Assembly: GCA_017562135.1 (NCBI GenBank)
Contig: QEYB01000911.1
Location: 310,001-374,000 of the forward strand
Direction of reading: 5' to 3'
Origin: Dipylidium caninum
Lineage: Eukaryota; Platyhelminthes; Cestoda; Cyclophyllidea; Dipylidiidae
Length of the DNA: 64,000 nt
Part shown: positions 12,901 to 27,900 of the stretch, in pieces
Layout of the letters: every line of letters begins with the position of its first letter
Numbering within the stretch: position 1 is the stretch's first letter
Notes under the pieces: generated by a model
Seen by the model: the letters and a program-made list of their open reading frames with translations, nothing else
Databases searched by the model: none
What the model was told of the DNA's origin: nothing
Made by a program: the position numbers and the translations under genes

Positions 12901-15900
12901 TAGAAAATCCCTTTTAGCCAGTTGTTGTCTTACACCTGATTGGCCGTTTCGCGCCCTCGGGCGGTTGCTCCCGTCCACAGAGTAAGTCCACGTCACACTC
13001 GAAGGTGCTCATTGGCGGGTGACGGACTGAATAGTGAACAAACCGTTAAACCCCCCATTTCCACTTCCTTCCTTCCTCCCTCCCTGCTTCTCTTCTCTTA
13101 GGGACGCTTCTCTGTTCATGGTTCCGAGATGCTCACCTCTCTGGATACGGTATCACGGTGTTTCCTCCCATCTCTTCCATCACTTTGACATTTTGATCCA
13201 AATGTCCACTGTGACTACTTTCATTCCGTAAATTGTACATTTGGTAACCTTTAAAACAATTTTGTCTAACTGGAGTCGGATAATTTGTTGAATTTTGTGT
13301 TCTTTATTAAATACATCTCAAATCCACCGCGCATGGCCATGTGATCCGTATTTTGCATAACCCCTTATTACATCTCTTCCAATTATTTTTTTATTTTTTG
13401 AGATCTGAGCCACTCCACCACTGGGTCTTTTCCTTCCCATAACTAACAATCGGTGACAACCGGATAAAGTCGTAACTCGAACGTCCGCTTTGATGTTCTA
13501 TTGATTAATTTGTTTTCCCGATACATTTTGTATACTGCCTTACACAGGACTCCTATTTCTTTTTGCCTGTAGTCACGCCTCGAGATAGGATTTTTGTGAC
13601 AAAAAGTTGACATTTCTCTACAACTTTCCAATGTAATCAAGGCATATCGGTGTATCTCGTCTCTTGCGTACAATGCAAACTACTCGACCGAGATTTTATG
13701 CGACTGTTTGATTATCTTTTCCGGAAATGACTTGTACAGCTCAGCAGCCACACAAGAGAAAGCAATCGTAAAAGTCGCCTCTCTGACCCTGTTTGCTTGT
13801 CTCTTCTGTGGGGCACTTCCATCGTAAACTCATCTTTTTTTGTAAATATATTTCCATGAGATGTTTCATTTTGGCTGATTCCCTGAAGGCGATGGGTAGA
13901 GGTAATCAGGTTTGACCGATACCTGGCCACTTTCTTAAATGCGATATTCTTTAGCCTAGTTGTTCTACTAGTGTGTGTTCATCCTCCTCCTCCTCGCCCT
14001 CCTTTTCTTCCATCCGCCGACTCTTTCGAAGTTCCCGGATCCTCAAGAGATTTCATAAGACTACTGCTTCTCATCCCCATAACATTGAACGTATTACTCG
14101 ATTCTCGAGGTTGACCGAAACTCCTCCACTGCCTTTTCATCGAACCCACACATAGTAGATATGGGAAAAGAGGGGCCGAGTCCCCCCCCCTGAACAAGTC
14201 TTAACGTCCATACATGCGCAATTTGAGCCTGATATCCACAAGTCCATAACGCTTCAAAACGGCGGCTTTTACTATTTGTGCGAGCTGAAACATTCTTTAA
14301 GATCAGTCGAAGACCAGAATACATAATTTCCCCTTTTTATGCCCTATTCTTTGTCGGCAAATGTCATGAATTTCTTTGCCTTATTCGTGTACTGATCTTC
14401 TGACCATGGTCATACCTAACTATATCATTCATCTTTTGCTGGCTGTGTTACGGATTTCGTTGTGCCATTCCTTTCATCATTTGCTCTGTCGTTTAACTCA
14501 GCACGTTATTCTCGATTATTCCTCCTAATTTAACTATCTCCGTTTACCCACTTCTCCCTGTGCTCTGTGAGAATCTTCCGCCGCAATCGCTACGGTTTTA
14601 GCAAAACGAAAGCTTGATCTTGATTGCTGAATCGTTCAAGCCGCGTTGGGTGTCTTGATCTTTACGCTAATTGATGCAAATGTCCAAATGTTGTGCGACA
14701 GGCGGAGTAGGAGAGGCCGAAGGAAGGGCAAGAATTGATGGGGAAGAAAAATGTGATTTCGGTACAAGCCAATCCTCGGAATAGGAAAAAGTAAATATGG
14801 CGGCCATATCTTCCATTTTTCCGGTGCTTGTAAATTCTTGTCTTCGCGATATCCTAGGCGTCATTCCTGCATTCGTATCTTTTTGTCGTTTGAATTTGTA
14901 AAAATGTCTTGCCTCAGTGATTATACCAACTTGAGCTGAGCACCAAAGCACATTCCCATCTTTGTTTAACTTTTTGCCTCATTGGTTTAAAGTGGAATGG
15001 TTAGTCCGTTTGAGGTATTGTAAACGTCTCTTTAACGATAAATGTTGTTCAACGCGCTGCAACATAACTATGATAAGTTATTATTTTTTCTTCTCTTTTA
15101 TCTTCGCGCGCATCCACAAGGTCTCTCGCAATTACACCGTGTAACTACCCAATTGTTGATGGTGCAGTAGTATCAGTTAGGAGTAAGTTAAGGAAATTGC
15201 AAAGGCCTCATCTTTTAACGGGGCTATTTGAAACCGCTTCCATTATTTTCAAGAATTTGGCAACTCACTCGGTAGCACGTGAACGAAGAGGAAATCTGCT
15301 GTTAAAGTGAGGGTATCTTGGACGAAAATTGACAGTGAATCTGTCAAAATGAATCTCACTTCTATCCCGCCAGTTATTTTCTACTTCATTGCTGCGTACG
15401 TCTATCCTCTTGGTACCACTTTCCACAGCCTTTTTTTAGTTGGTTCCGTAATTTACCAATAAACCTTTCTTCTTTCGACTTCTGGTTCTACTGCTTTCAC
15501 AAACGTTTTCGCACTTCTCAATAGGATATCTTAATCTAGTAAGTCTAAATAAAATTGCATCATCACTTCTAAAAGTCGTTTTCAAGTATGGGGAAATCAT
15601 TGGGGTTTACTTTTTAATTACAAATCTGTCTGGTTCTATCGTTCCGTGAAAAAGCGAGTGAATATGAAAGCGCTGCTCTTGTTATGCAAATACCGACTCC
15701 CTTAGACAAGGTTCCTATTGAAAGCGCAATTTCGAGTGGAAGTAGACAATAGATCTGAGTTTGAATCATTCGACTTCATTGCCGCGGTTGTAGAGAGGAC
15801 AAGGGATTTTGGGGTAGGTGGGAAGAATTTTGTGCGCCCTGCGGATATTCAGTGTGTGATTTATGGTCCCAATCGCCTAAAACACACAATCAGCGTGGTA

Positions 15901-18900
15901 GTGTCCGAGGGCAAGTGTGAAACACGACAGGTGATTGGGACGGAGACCCTATCACCACTGCGTATATCGTCACACCACGCACAGCCCGTGGGTTATGTCC
16001 CTTCGTGAGCCTGAGTCGCACTTGCTTTATGGGATTACAGGCTTCATAATAGCGCCCCACATCCTTATTTATGCGTAGAACTAATTTCCTCCCTTCAGCC
16101 AGTAGGCAACACCAGTCACCTTTGTGTTGTTATATTCCGGACTTTCTGGCTTCTTTAAAAAGTGCTTCCGACTTATTGTTTTGCCTTCTTTGCCATAGTG
16201 GTCGGTTATACGCTTGCTCAACGGATGTATGCCTCACGGAGCCGCAACCGAGAACCATGAACATACGAAGTGGCGAGGTGGTTAAAATGGTTGAATTTTG
16301 GTTTCGGAATTAATGTTCTTGGAGGAGGAGGGGGACCAGCTTCTCTCCTAGAGACTCACTTACACCCCCCTTCTTTACTCGTCGTCATCTCCTTTGAACT
16401 CCAATGCCACTTGTACCATAAAGTACACCTCAGTATGATTTATCGCCCCTTGTGGAGCTTTGAGCTCTTCTACCACTCGGCAATCCTGCGCCTCTTCCGC
16501 ACCAGCCAAATGCTTCCTGATAAATGAGAGGATAAATCGAGCTGCAGTAAATCGGTTGACAACGTATTTCACAAGTTGGAGGCGATTTATTTGGCACTAG
16601 CCCCTAAAATCCACTTTACTTCTGTATGGTAAATCAAACAATCATTCTTGTCTTCCAGTGAATTAATTCATCCACATTACATCCTCTCTCCCTCCCCCGC
16701 CCTACCCCCCCTCCTGCTATCTAAATTGTCGCTTAACAAAAAATCGGCTTTAACTTCGCAGCCAGTGTGTTCAAACACAGAAAAAAAAACATTGTAAACT
16801 TGTTTTTAGAAATGTAGAGGCTGAACGGAAAGGGAGATTCCAGTTAATGCTTAGGCAATGGCATAATTCCCCGTCGTTCATCATATTCGACCTCCACGAC
16901 ATTAGTCTTCGCTTTCCAGGCATTCGGTTTGGTTCTTTCTGTGACCCCGTGCTTGTAGCCACAACTTACTCCCATAGGGGGATATTCGGTTGCACTTCAG
17001 ATCCTCCAAACTAGGGAGGAGGAATTAATGGAGGCCTTGGAGACTTCTCGTCAGTTTACAAATCATTTGATTTGGGCGTTAATCTGTGTTGAACGGCCAT
17101 TTGTATTTTCTTCCTTCTTTCGTACCCTCCTTTCTCGGGTTTAGAATAGGAATGAGATGCTCCCAACTGTCACCTAGTCGACGCAGTCACGTTGTTTTGA
17201 GTCTCACTTCAATCGTGTGTGAGTACGTTGTGTCTGTGTGCATATGTGTGTGTGTAGGTGGGTGGGTGTGTTTAACTCTCGCCAGAAGCCGAGTTCTCCA
17301 AAATTGACCATGACTCGATGCAATCCCGCTTGGAGAAACCCTCGCACATATCTACCCTCTATGGGACTTTTTAATGCCATTTTTAACCAATTGCCCTTTA
17401 GCAGACGTGGTCCATACAATTTCGGTTTGGAGTTTCCCGAAGCAATGATCCGCATCAATAAATTTTTAATCCCCTCTAACCTTAACGAGGGATCCATACC
17501 GAGGGAAAGGGTTATTTAATTAAGCTAAAGTATGCCGAGTTTGGGACCATAAAATTTTCAGTTAATTTCCACTTTGAAATCTCGGCTCTGGATGATAGCC
17601 GGACTCGTACAAAGGCTTATGTCTTTTTTGCAAATTGCAGTAAATCAGTCACTAGTCTGTCAAGGCCTACACGCAACAGCACTTCACTCTCACAGAAATT
17701 GTCCGAACGTCCGATTAAATCGTGCTCAGGGCAAAAAGCCGCCTCCATTCCGAATGCTCTTCACTTAAGCATTCCCGCCATGCTAAATGTACAGCGGGGG
17801 AAAATTGCACCAGAAATGGTCGATTTTTACCGTCGTATCTCATCCCGCTCGACATTCCCCCTCTCCCCTCTCCCCTTTTTCCTTCTCTTCCCCTCTGCCC
17901 CCGTCCGTCTGTCCAGTTTGTCGGTTCGCTGATTAGACCTCCGATGTTGACACACCAATTTCCTTTGGAGAAATGCGTCCTAAAGCACAACCTGTATGTT
18001 TTTTGAGACGGCCTCTCAATGCAGATACCTTATCGAACTCATCTGGAACGAATGTTAAATGAACTCATTAAGATGTTTTCTTTTTCGCACTTCGGGTTCA
18101 ACTCTTTATTAGACGTTACTGTGTTTACTTCATTTGTCTTCTCTTCTTGAAGGCACCTTGTCTAACTCCTACTTGTTCACGCTCTGACATGTCCGCAATG
18201 TAAGCAGCTGAGCAATTACATTTACAACTCAACATAAACTGCCAGTCGCTTGTGGATTTTCATTACTGAACCTCACTCATGCACTAACGCACACAGACTC
18301 ATGTGCAGTCGAAGACGAGGGTATTTGTACCCCTGTCCTCATCTTCTCCTCTTAAAGGGCTCTCCTTCACTCTTCACAGATTAATGCCTCCTTTCCACTC
18401 ATATAGAGTAACATTTTAGCCCTGAAGACCCCTTGTCCTGACAGCGATGCATATTTATTCACTTCTGACATTGCAACTCTCTTATAATCCGTTTACTTCC
18501 GTACAGTCATGGCTTGTGTATTGCCTAAAAGTATGGCAGTTCTCGTGATAACCCCATTTTTCCTTTTCCCTCATTTGTGCGAATTACCGTGGTATTTTTA
18601 AAGTCTCCTATTAAACTAACTCTAATTGGGGGGGGGGACACTTGATACTGAGTTAATGAACCTCTAACAACCTATTTATTGGCAAAAGTAGAATAAACAA
18701 AGATGTCTAGTCGATAGACATGTTCACTATTCTTGTTTATTGTCGGATTCTCTCCGAAATAGCACCATTTGGGGAAGATTTTGTCAATCCACGCCATAAT
18801 TCATCCTCCTTGAAATCGGATTGCAAAGATTGTTGAGGAACTTTGGCTACCACATGATCCCCCACAGAAGCTGTGATTTGTTTTCTCATAATCCTTGTGA

Positions 18901-21900
18901 GAGCGATTTTAAGGCTTTCTGCCCAACTCCAACCAACTCCCCTAAGTTTATGTCCCCGGTATTTTTGACTTCAAGAATTTAGCTTGTCTTCTATTTTTTC
19001 TCGAGCCTATTTTGTTGTCTTAAATAAGAAACTCATCTACTCGGTAATCATGTTTGGCAATTTTTCCCATAATTTCGGTAGCAGCAGATCGCTACCATCA
19101 TTTCTGGCCGTCCTAGTCACTTGAACTTTCGATCATATCAATCTTATATCTCACCCTTTTGCATAAAACCTCCCAAACTACTTTCTTTCGACGGCAAACT
19201 TTACTAAACCCAAGAATGATCTGATAAGACTTGTCTCAACGTCACGCTTCCTTTGTCCACCGGTAGAGGGCAGATGTGGAGACACTATTTCTTACGACTT
19301 CTTCCTTGCCCCCCGCCCGTTCCCCAAAGTATTTTCTATATATTTGGCGAAGTGTTCTGTCTGCTTCTATTGAAATTTTAATTTTTTTTACCAAAATCTC
19401 CTCCCTCCTCCCCCCCCATACTGTTTAAGCTGTTGGTTAAAGTGGAAATCATGTGGTCATTTAGTTTAACCCCCCCCCCCTCTCCTCTCCCTCCGTAGTG
19501 TCTGACCCTACCTTTTCAACCAATATGCTCAAAAGCGAAAAAAGCTTGTTTTACTATTATTTTGTAAAATATAGGAGGTGAACAGATATGTAAAACCAAA
19601 TGACAGTAATGGGTTTCTCTTAAATACCGTGTTTCCTTGTTGTTCAAATTTTTCACTGATCCACGCCGCACACCAGTTCGACTGAAGCCGGGAGACTCAA
19701 GTCCTCTTAGGAAGAGAGCAAAGAGCAAATATTTTACCCTTATTTCTGATCACTTTTGTGTGCGTTTAAGTCTGTGTATGTGGTTTAGCACAGCCCGAAA
19801 AGCAGTACGCCCCTGTATCCAATTTATGGGGATGTTTTTGCTAGCATGAAAACTTATCGGATGCTCAGAGTCAGAGTATTTAGCCATAAAGTAGTTATCT
19901 CCGCAAACCCCGCTTTTTCATAAGTCCGAAGACCACGATTCCTGCTATCTTCATGATCTGATATCACGGTTGAATTAAATAAAATTTTTTCCCTCTTTTT
20001 CAGGATACTTTGCGTTAATCCACTCTCTGAAAGTGCCAATAATCCACGTATAATCAAAATTCCTTTTTTAACGACTTATTGGTGCGGGGGTATATCACCG
20101 CTACCTCTTTTCACCCCTCCTTTTTTCTGCTCCACTCCACTTTCGCGGTACCGAATTTGAATCAAGATGTAAGTGACTTTGATTCATGCTATGTAACAGT
20201 TACTCTTGTCCGTTTTTAGGCTATCGTGTGACTGATATGATATGCCATTGTTCGGTGTTATAGCCTGACGTAAACAAATAATTGTACACGAAAGTCCCCT
20301 ACTGCTGCATAAATTACCGGGGTGGAGGAGTAGATGGAGAAGAAATGAAAGGAGGAGGCCCGAGGATTTTTAAAGAGCTTATATCGAGGCCTAACAAATA
20401 GATCCAGTGCAACTTACCCGTTGTAGTAGCGGAATTTTCTGCACAAAAATATTTACTTTGGTTAAGATGCTTTATTTTCTATACTTTCTAGCATAAGTGC
20501 TTAATTGGTCGTTCATTTTACGATTCGTTTTTTGACTCGGCTGTCTGGTCGTGGTGGTGAATTTGAATTTTTTCTAAACGAAAGCAAAAACATCAAGTAG
20601 CGCGCAACGCAGTCCCTCTGCCATTAGGAAGTATGATTGTTGGCTCAGAACAGTAACTTTTTCGGTCCCTCAAATGTGTCTTCTAATGGCACGAATGCGC
20701 TATCGCCCAGTATACTCACTCACATATTATTGGGGAATGACGGAAAAGATCGGTCACTCCCCTCCGGATACGGTTTTATCTTCCTGATTTAGTAACCCAC
20801 ATTCCCATTTTGGTTCTGATAGACCCAACTCTTTGTGAAGTGTGATCCCTACCTCCTCGGATGCTTTAAACTCAACCATTCCCTTTGTATTACGATTTAT
20901 AAGAGGCTTCTGCCGCGGACAAATATGGCACACGTCAAACGGCGCCGTGTAGACGGAAGAATCCCGATGTGGAGGGAGAAACATCACAAACTATACCCCA
21001 TACTGCGTAGTTCTAAAACTCTTAGGCGAGTTTAATAATCCTGCAGTAGGCTTGAAATCAGTTCAAACTCAGCTCCTCCAAATGTATCTTATGATGGAGC
21101 GTTCCACAAATCTTCTATAAAAGTAGTAGATTTTTGCTCTTCTCCCCACCTTAAACGCCTCAGTGGACTTTGTTCCAATTACAACCCAACCAGAATTTCT
21201 TTTCATTTTGTCGCTCTTTCTGGTACCGCGTTTACAACTTAGTGTATTTTTGACATCTGGGGCACTTTTTCGTCTCCCCCTCTCCTTCCAATTCATTGTA
21301 CTAGTGGAATTTTTCTCGTTTGAGGACACTCCTGAACACGACTATGAAGGAGTCGAGATTTTGTTGCTACTTAAGTTATTTTATTAATACCATGCTGCCC
21401 ATCTCTTGGTTGTTTAGCTTATATGCAGCGGCCTTGGCAATCACTCGGGCCAAATGGATTGGGAGGTGGTAGGCTACGTCTGAAAATCCCCTGTCCCCAT
21501 GTATCTAGACTGACGTGAGTAAGGAGGAGGTATAATGGACTAGGAAGGGAGAAGGAGGCGTTTGAAATGTACTCCATTTCTACCGCTGTCATTCACACTG
21601 ACGCTTAACGAACTAAACAGCCATTTACTGGTCCCATTGGCCAATATTGCATACACACACGCCGATTTCTCCTACACACTTTTGCAATGTGTGAAAAGAA
21701 GCACGCAGAGAGAGCATCACATCTCCCCCCACTCTTGCCCTCTTTCTGCCCTCCTCTTTCACACAAGACTGTTCCTACGCCGTCGCCGTTCTGTGCTGAA
21801 TTGTGCACACAGACATGCATCGCAACATCTACTGCGTAGTTCGGTCAAGTTCTCCCCCCTGCTCTCCCATCCCCTTCCCTTGGCCTTACAAATCCTGAAA

Positions 21901-24900
21901 CTGCTTATTGTGGATGTGCAAAATTAACTATCATTCGATTCCGTGTGTTATGTTGTGTTGATGACTGTTAATGTTCAATTTTTGATGTGTTTGTTGATTG
22001 ACCGCAAGGCGGATGCTGGCCCAAATCGCCTCTTCACACCACAAAATCTTGCCACGGTGGTAGACTCTTTAACACTGAAGTCCGCTTGTTTTCCTTTTAT
22101 TTGTATGTGTATTTTCACCCGTTAAGACCTGGTTTTTTGTTTAAAATGATTGCACATAATTTCAGAGATGTTTGCTTTTGTCGTGGGTTATTAAATTGGT
22201 AATTAAACGCGGCGACCGAGTACAGTCTTCTCCCACTGAAAATAAACAAGTTTAGAACGAATGACTTTTTTGTAGTTTTATTGGTGACTGAAAAAGATTG
22301 TTTTTGTTCACAAGTTGAAACATGTAGACGTTGAAGAGGGTCTAACCTCTATTGGCCACTCCGGACAGGGCGTTTTTTCACTCTCAGCCGATTATTACAA
22401 TCCTAATCTTAATAAGCACCATTTCCAAACAAGTATAATGGTGATTGTAAACAGTCCCTTATTCCTTGCACGTTAAAGCCTCTCCGCTCTTCCTGTAAAC
22501 ATATCGTCACACTAATGCTAGCTGCATAATTTCAGCATGAACACGAGTCAGTAAAGTGTAAAAAACATTACGGTTGCACATTAGCGCATTGTATTGCGAG
22601 CTATTGCGTTCGTCCGTTTACGTAAGGCAAGAGCGCTTTATGGTGTTCAATTCCGAACAATTACATACTTCACAACATTCCATAGGACCCCAGAAATGTG
22701 GAGTCAGACTCTATGGCCTATTGGGAAGCACGTCTAGGTCGGAATTAAAATGCGGTTTTCAACCCACCGATTTGAAGGAACTCAAAGCGCTCTTAACCAA
22801 CTTACCTACGCCATAGACATCCGCGGCAAGGGAGACAAACGTTTCAAACAGTATGAGATTGTGAGAGAGAGAGAGAGAGAGCAGGAGAGCGAGAGAGGGA
22901 GAGAGAAGGAGAGAGAGAGAGTTAGGGAGAGGAGGAACCAGAGAACGAGGAGGCGAGATGAGGTTTTGCGCATGGCGGGGGCTGTGGGAGGCCTTATATT
23001 TCACCCATCCGCGTCACGTCCTGTTTGCACGCACCGCACCATCGGCCAGCCAATGGACGCGTGTGTGGGTGCGCGTGCGCTACGGCACTGTTCGATGTCG
23101 TATGGCATGGGTGTGGATGTGTTTGTGTGTGTCTGTTGATGGTGTATTGCGAACCAGGCTTCTGTACAGCCCATCGACCAGACACTCTCGCTCTCTCCCT
23201 CTCCTCTGCTTTGGCCCTTTTGTATGCCACTCGGCCTCTGCTTCCACTTGCACCTCTCCTTACTGTTATATTTTTCTTGAGCCTCTACAGAGTATTACTT
23301 TGTGGAATGGCGCCACGCACCTATACTCCTTGGCTCATGCAGTCATCTCTCTTTCTTCCCCTATCGAATACCATCTAGATTGTTAATCTTCAATGCCACC
23401 TTTATAAAAGCAGTTGGGTTTCTCTCAAGGACATGACGTAGGGTCATGAACTGAACTTTTTTCAGAATCTATCCTAAACACTACAACACAGGTGTCTCAT
23501 AAGCAAAATCTTCCTTGAATAGGCCTATTGCCATGTGTTCTTCACATTGCTTTCTTCCTCAACATTTAACCAATTCCTTCAGATTCCTGCCCAACCTTAG
23601 CACGAAGCCGATCATCAGTGTCCATTGGCCGACATTTTGGAAAAATCATCCAACGCCTTTCCGTCTTTTAGTAGTCCTATTAGTCATGCCTAATAGTCCA
23701 CTTTGATTGCCAACCATACAACTGGACGTGTCCTCCAAATGTTCCAGTTAAAAATTAATTTTACGGGTTTTGTACCGTTCTCCTGTGGTTTTCTCAGATT
23801 TTAACTTAGATCAACAGTTATTTCTACTAACTGGTCGCTGCACCTTTGTGAAACTGACTTATGTCCTCTGAACCGTTTCTTTCCCCCTCACGATGTTGAC
23901 TGTTCGTATCGTTTAATGCCTTACGGCGTCTTCCTCGGTTTTTGGCACCGCCTTGTTCACCATTCTCATGGTAAAGCAGAGGGGAACTGATGTGGTTTCT
24001 TTGGTTTCACTCCCTCCCGGCTTAATTATCACCTCACCCATCTCCCGTCCGCCCCTCGATAAGGTCAAGTCTGTCGAAGAGCTTTCTAACCATCACGACA
24101 ACCAACATTACAGTACGCTGTCTTGAATTAAATTCCGCCCAACTATAATGACATGGTGAGGAAATGGCGCGTCATCAAGTTGGGTGCAACCAGGAGCCAC
24201 AAGGGTAGCTTTACCCCCAACATCTATGTCATATTTCCCTAATGCGGTAGCTATGTAAACGGGTCGAATCGTACTTTTCGCAGTCAGAAGAATGTCCTAC
24301 AAATTGAGTATTCGACGTTGCGGAGAAATGGACCTAGGCTACGAGTGACCAAACTTTAAATGGTCTAAAACATATTCAGATTTTTTTTTTCAGCTCACAG
24401 GACAGGATTGTCAGATGACAACGGTAGAAGCTAAAGTAATGAGCTTTGCCCGTCTCACCTTAAACTGGGGCATCATTTTGTTAGTGAGGTAATATTAAAT
24501 GAAAGTATCTGAAATCACTGATGCTCTGGACACATTTTCAGCATCACTTAGAAGAGCGAAGCGTTTAATCGACTGGATCCAATGTCGTGTGCCTCCTTGA
24601 TTGATTTCAGAGGAAAAATTATGTTTATGCCTCCCAAGAAGGGAGGGTCGGAGAAGGAATGGCCGCGTGAGGTCGCTGAAAGGACATGGCCCTAATCACT
24701 CGTCGATTGGTGTGTCGGTCAAACTTTCTCTCCCCTCCCCTCTCCCTCCACCTCTTTTAACCTCCTGTTCGTCTCGCCCCTTGCGCATGCTCCATTGGCA
24801 ACGAATGGTTTAATCGATGACCTTTGACAATTTGAGTCAGTTTAACTTTTACTTTTGAATTCCACATGGTGTCTCCACTTAAGTATCCCTTTTTGGGTAT

Positions 24901-27900
24901 CAATTCACTGCTTTGCACCTTGCATTCCTGCAAAATGCGGTTTATAGTTCTGTTAATAGGTGTACCCCTCGTGTTCCAACTCTCCAATCCTATTTGGGGC
25001 AATTTGAGATTAGGTTTATCAATTAGGGTCCGATTTTAAGCCTAGCCCCCCCCCCCTCCCGCCCTCCTGTCCCCACTTCTATCGTGTGCATTTACCCTAT
25101 TTCATTTCGATGAGGTCCCGACCGGCCTCCACTTTATGGCGTTGTCTGTTTCCTAACTCCTTCATTATATGGCTCTTACATTTATGCGATTTTGGTCTCC
25201 CGAAATTGCGGCTATTTAATGATTTCGCTAGACATTCACCTCTTCTAGGCGTGTGGCTGCCAATATCACATCTTTCGTGACCCAACTCCCACTTGCCCAC
25301 ATCGTCGTCCTCATCCTCGTCATCCCCTTATTCACCCCTACTCTGGCCATCGTAAAGTACTTTAGCAGGACAGTTCGTTTATGGTGCCAATGGGACACTG
25401 TTTTTTTACTCTACAATCCGGGATTTGTGCCGTAGGGTAGGCTCTAAGGAATGATGCCGCGTGCAGATGGCCTGATTGGACGCAGAAAGCCCGCCTCTAT
25501 CCTTCTCCCCCAGCCTGTCCTTATAGTCATGACCTCCCGTCGAAATGGTGGGTGATTCATTCCGCTCCCCAGGCGTCCCGTGCACACATCAGCATCATCT
25601 GTACCCTGGTTGCCCTTAGGTGCGTTTGGCCAACGTCTACTTCGGCCATGTTGATGTTTGTGGTGGTGGTTGTGGTTGTGACTCACCCGACCGTCGAAGC
25701 AGCGTGGAAGAGAGTGGGAAGTTACCACGTGGCTGCAACAGATGCACGCACCTTTGCTTTCGGCCCAGCCCCTTGGTAGCTAAGCAACTGTTGGGCGGGT
25801 CGGGGCACGTGAATGGTCTGCACTGTCGCTAGGATTGTGAAAAGGGGAATTAGAGCTTCTGTGTGCGTGGGTTCTCCCGTCTGTCTAAAAATATACCCTC
25901 CTGACTGTGCCCAACTTAAAAGGCATCTAGAACATTGAATAACTTGATTAGACTTTAGCGAATCCAATTCTTGCTCTTAATGCCTTCGACAACCGTAGAA
26001 GTGCTGCTGAACTTAATCCATTACTTGTCGCTAACTGTTGATTTTGACATTTTTCTTTGTTTATGTGCGGGGTCAGGGGGTCACGCCCTTTCAATTCACA
26101 GTTTGAACAATATGCGACAAACAGCCTAATTTATATGCAAAGTAATCAAGAAAGGTGGCATTAACGAGGGCGATCGTATTCATCAAATTTGTGTCAAAAA
26201 TGAGGCGTAAGAGGCCATCGCTTTACTTTGGTCAATGCCAACGTCTCCACATCATCCACCTTTGATCTGCGTCTCTCAACATGTCCGACTCAGATAAACA
26301 GTGAATTGAGGTATGAAAAGAGGATTTGATTTTTCACACCCGGAAAATTCTTCCATAGGAAGTTGCTCTGACAGTGCTGCAGAACACTCTTAATACACCG
26401 ATGTGGAAGCCGTCTTTCTCACTGAGCCAACGTAACTTCGCAAGAGACTAGCAATTCTTCAAACTTTGGAGTCTTTAGGCTTATGGCTGAAGTTTTTTTT
26501 ACTGAAGCCTTCATTAATCTTCGTGGTTGGATCATTCCACGGCGTCATAGTGGTCCACGTCTGCAGAGCGATTATCGCAACTACCTCCCATTTCCTCAGT
26601 TTTATCATACGAATTGCAGAATTTACTTCCGAAATATACACCGTGAAACTTTTTGCCTCATCCCTTCCCCTTTCCCTCGTCTTTTTTTAGATCTTCTTTG
26701 TGGATACCCGCTCGTATACCCCTACTCTTATCTCTCTCAGACTCTCGTCCCCCCCCCCTTGCCCCAACCCCCCTCTCCTTTACTGATGTCTAGACATGGA
26801 TTTGGCCGTCTGGCTATTACGGCGAGCATTATTGGTGGCGGTGGTAGGAGATGCTGCATTGGTGGCAGGACGGCACATGTCCAACGAGTCATTGATCGTT
26901 GGAATGGGGGCAGATGTATGCGCACACACGCACACGCGTACACATACAACTTCCCATCCCTCCTCTTGCCCCCGTGTGTGTGTGTGTGCGCGCCGCGCTG
27001 CCCCTCCGTTGGCCGCACGTGTTGCCATGCTTGTGTGCACCCATCGATCGATACGTGCCAGTTGCCTTCGTACGCGTTCGCACACACGCACCAAGAATGT
27101 GTGCCTCCGTTTAGGCCGTTTTGGCCGCAAGCCACAACAACCGTGGACGTGTGTTCTCATAGAAATTTCGTTTAAACCCCACACACAATTTGCACACTTT
27201 TTCCTCGTAGTTCCCATCTTTAACTAGGCGGAACGAAATTGGTCATGTCCAAGTTCTGATGCCCTTCAGGCAAGTGCCAACATCGTTAGAGTGACCTGCA
27301 CAACATCCACGGTATTGACAAGACTTGTTGGCTCGGTGACCACTTAGTTCGCAGTTCTCAAGACTGTCTGCCAAATTTCTGGTCAAATTACTCGGGACGT
27401 GAGTTTGAGCCCCAACGGGAAGAAGGTAGTAGTTTCGTTGGCTCCGAGCGTATCTGACAAAACGCCAATGTCCTCACACGGTGGTACTCGACTAATTACC
27501 GATAACGTTTAACAACCGAGTTTATGCACTGAAACGAAGCTCACGTGAATTTATGGGGGCAGAATTTCGTGCAACTTTGCATTCTAAGGAATGTTTACTC
27601 GACACGGGGTAGAAGCCTTCTTCTTCACCTAATACTATGCCGCGTCTTCAACATTCTCCCGGATGCTGGGACAGTAAGAGGGTGCGAGAGGGGTGATTTG
27701 GCGATGGAAATTCCCTTTTTAATTTTCCTCAAACTTTGCCTCCGAGATACTGAGTTTAATGCCTTCTCTCACTTCGCTACTTCTTGCCTCCTCACCTAGT
27801 TACCCCCATTTCGGCATTTTAGTATGCTTCTTCCGTCACCAGTGGCATTGCTCTGTGCAGACCTGAGCTCATCGCTCTCGGCTTTCGTGAAGTACGCCCT

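Noticed and set aside
15718..16008. 96-codon plus-strand ORF in the mind bomb intron
   Set aside because: It reads like ordinary protein but has no recognised motif, no clear start context and no splice partners. One such ORF is expected by chance in this much sequence.
22750..23386. ORFs of 117-142 codons around the GA and TG tracts
   Set aside because: The predicted peptides are runs of Arg/Glu or Cys/Val from simple repeats, with competing frames on both strands.
26483..27227. Overlapping ORFs up to 230 codons on both strands
   Set aside because: They cover GC-rich CA/TG repeats and are open in several frames at once, which points to base composition rather than coding. No domain is visible.
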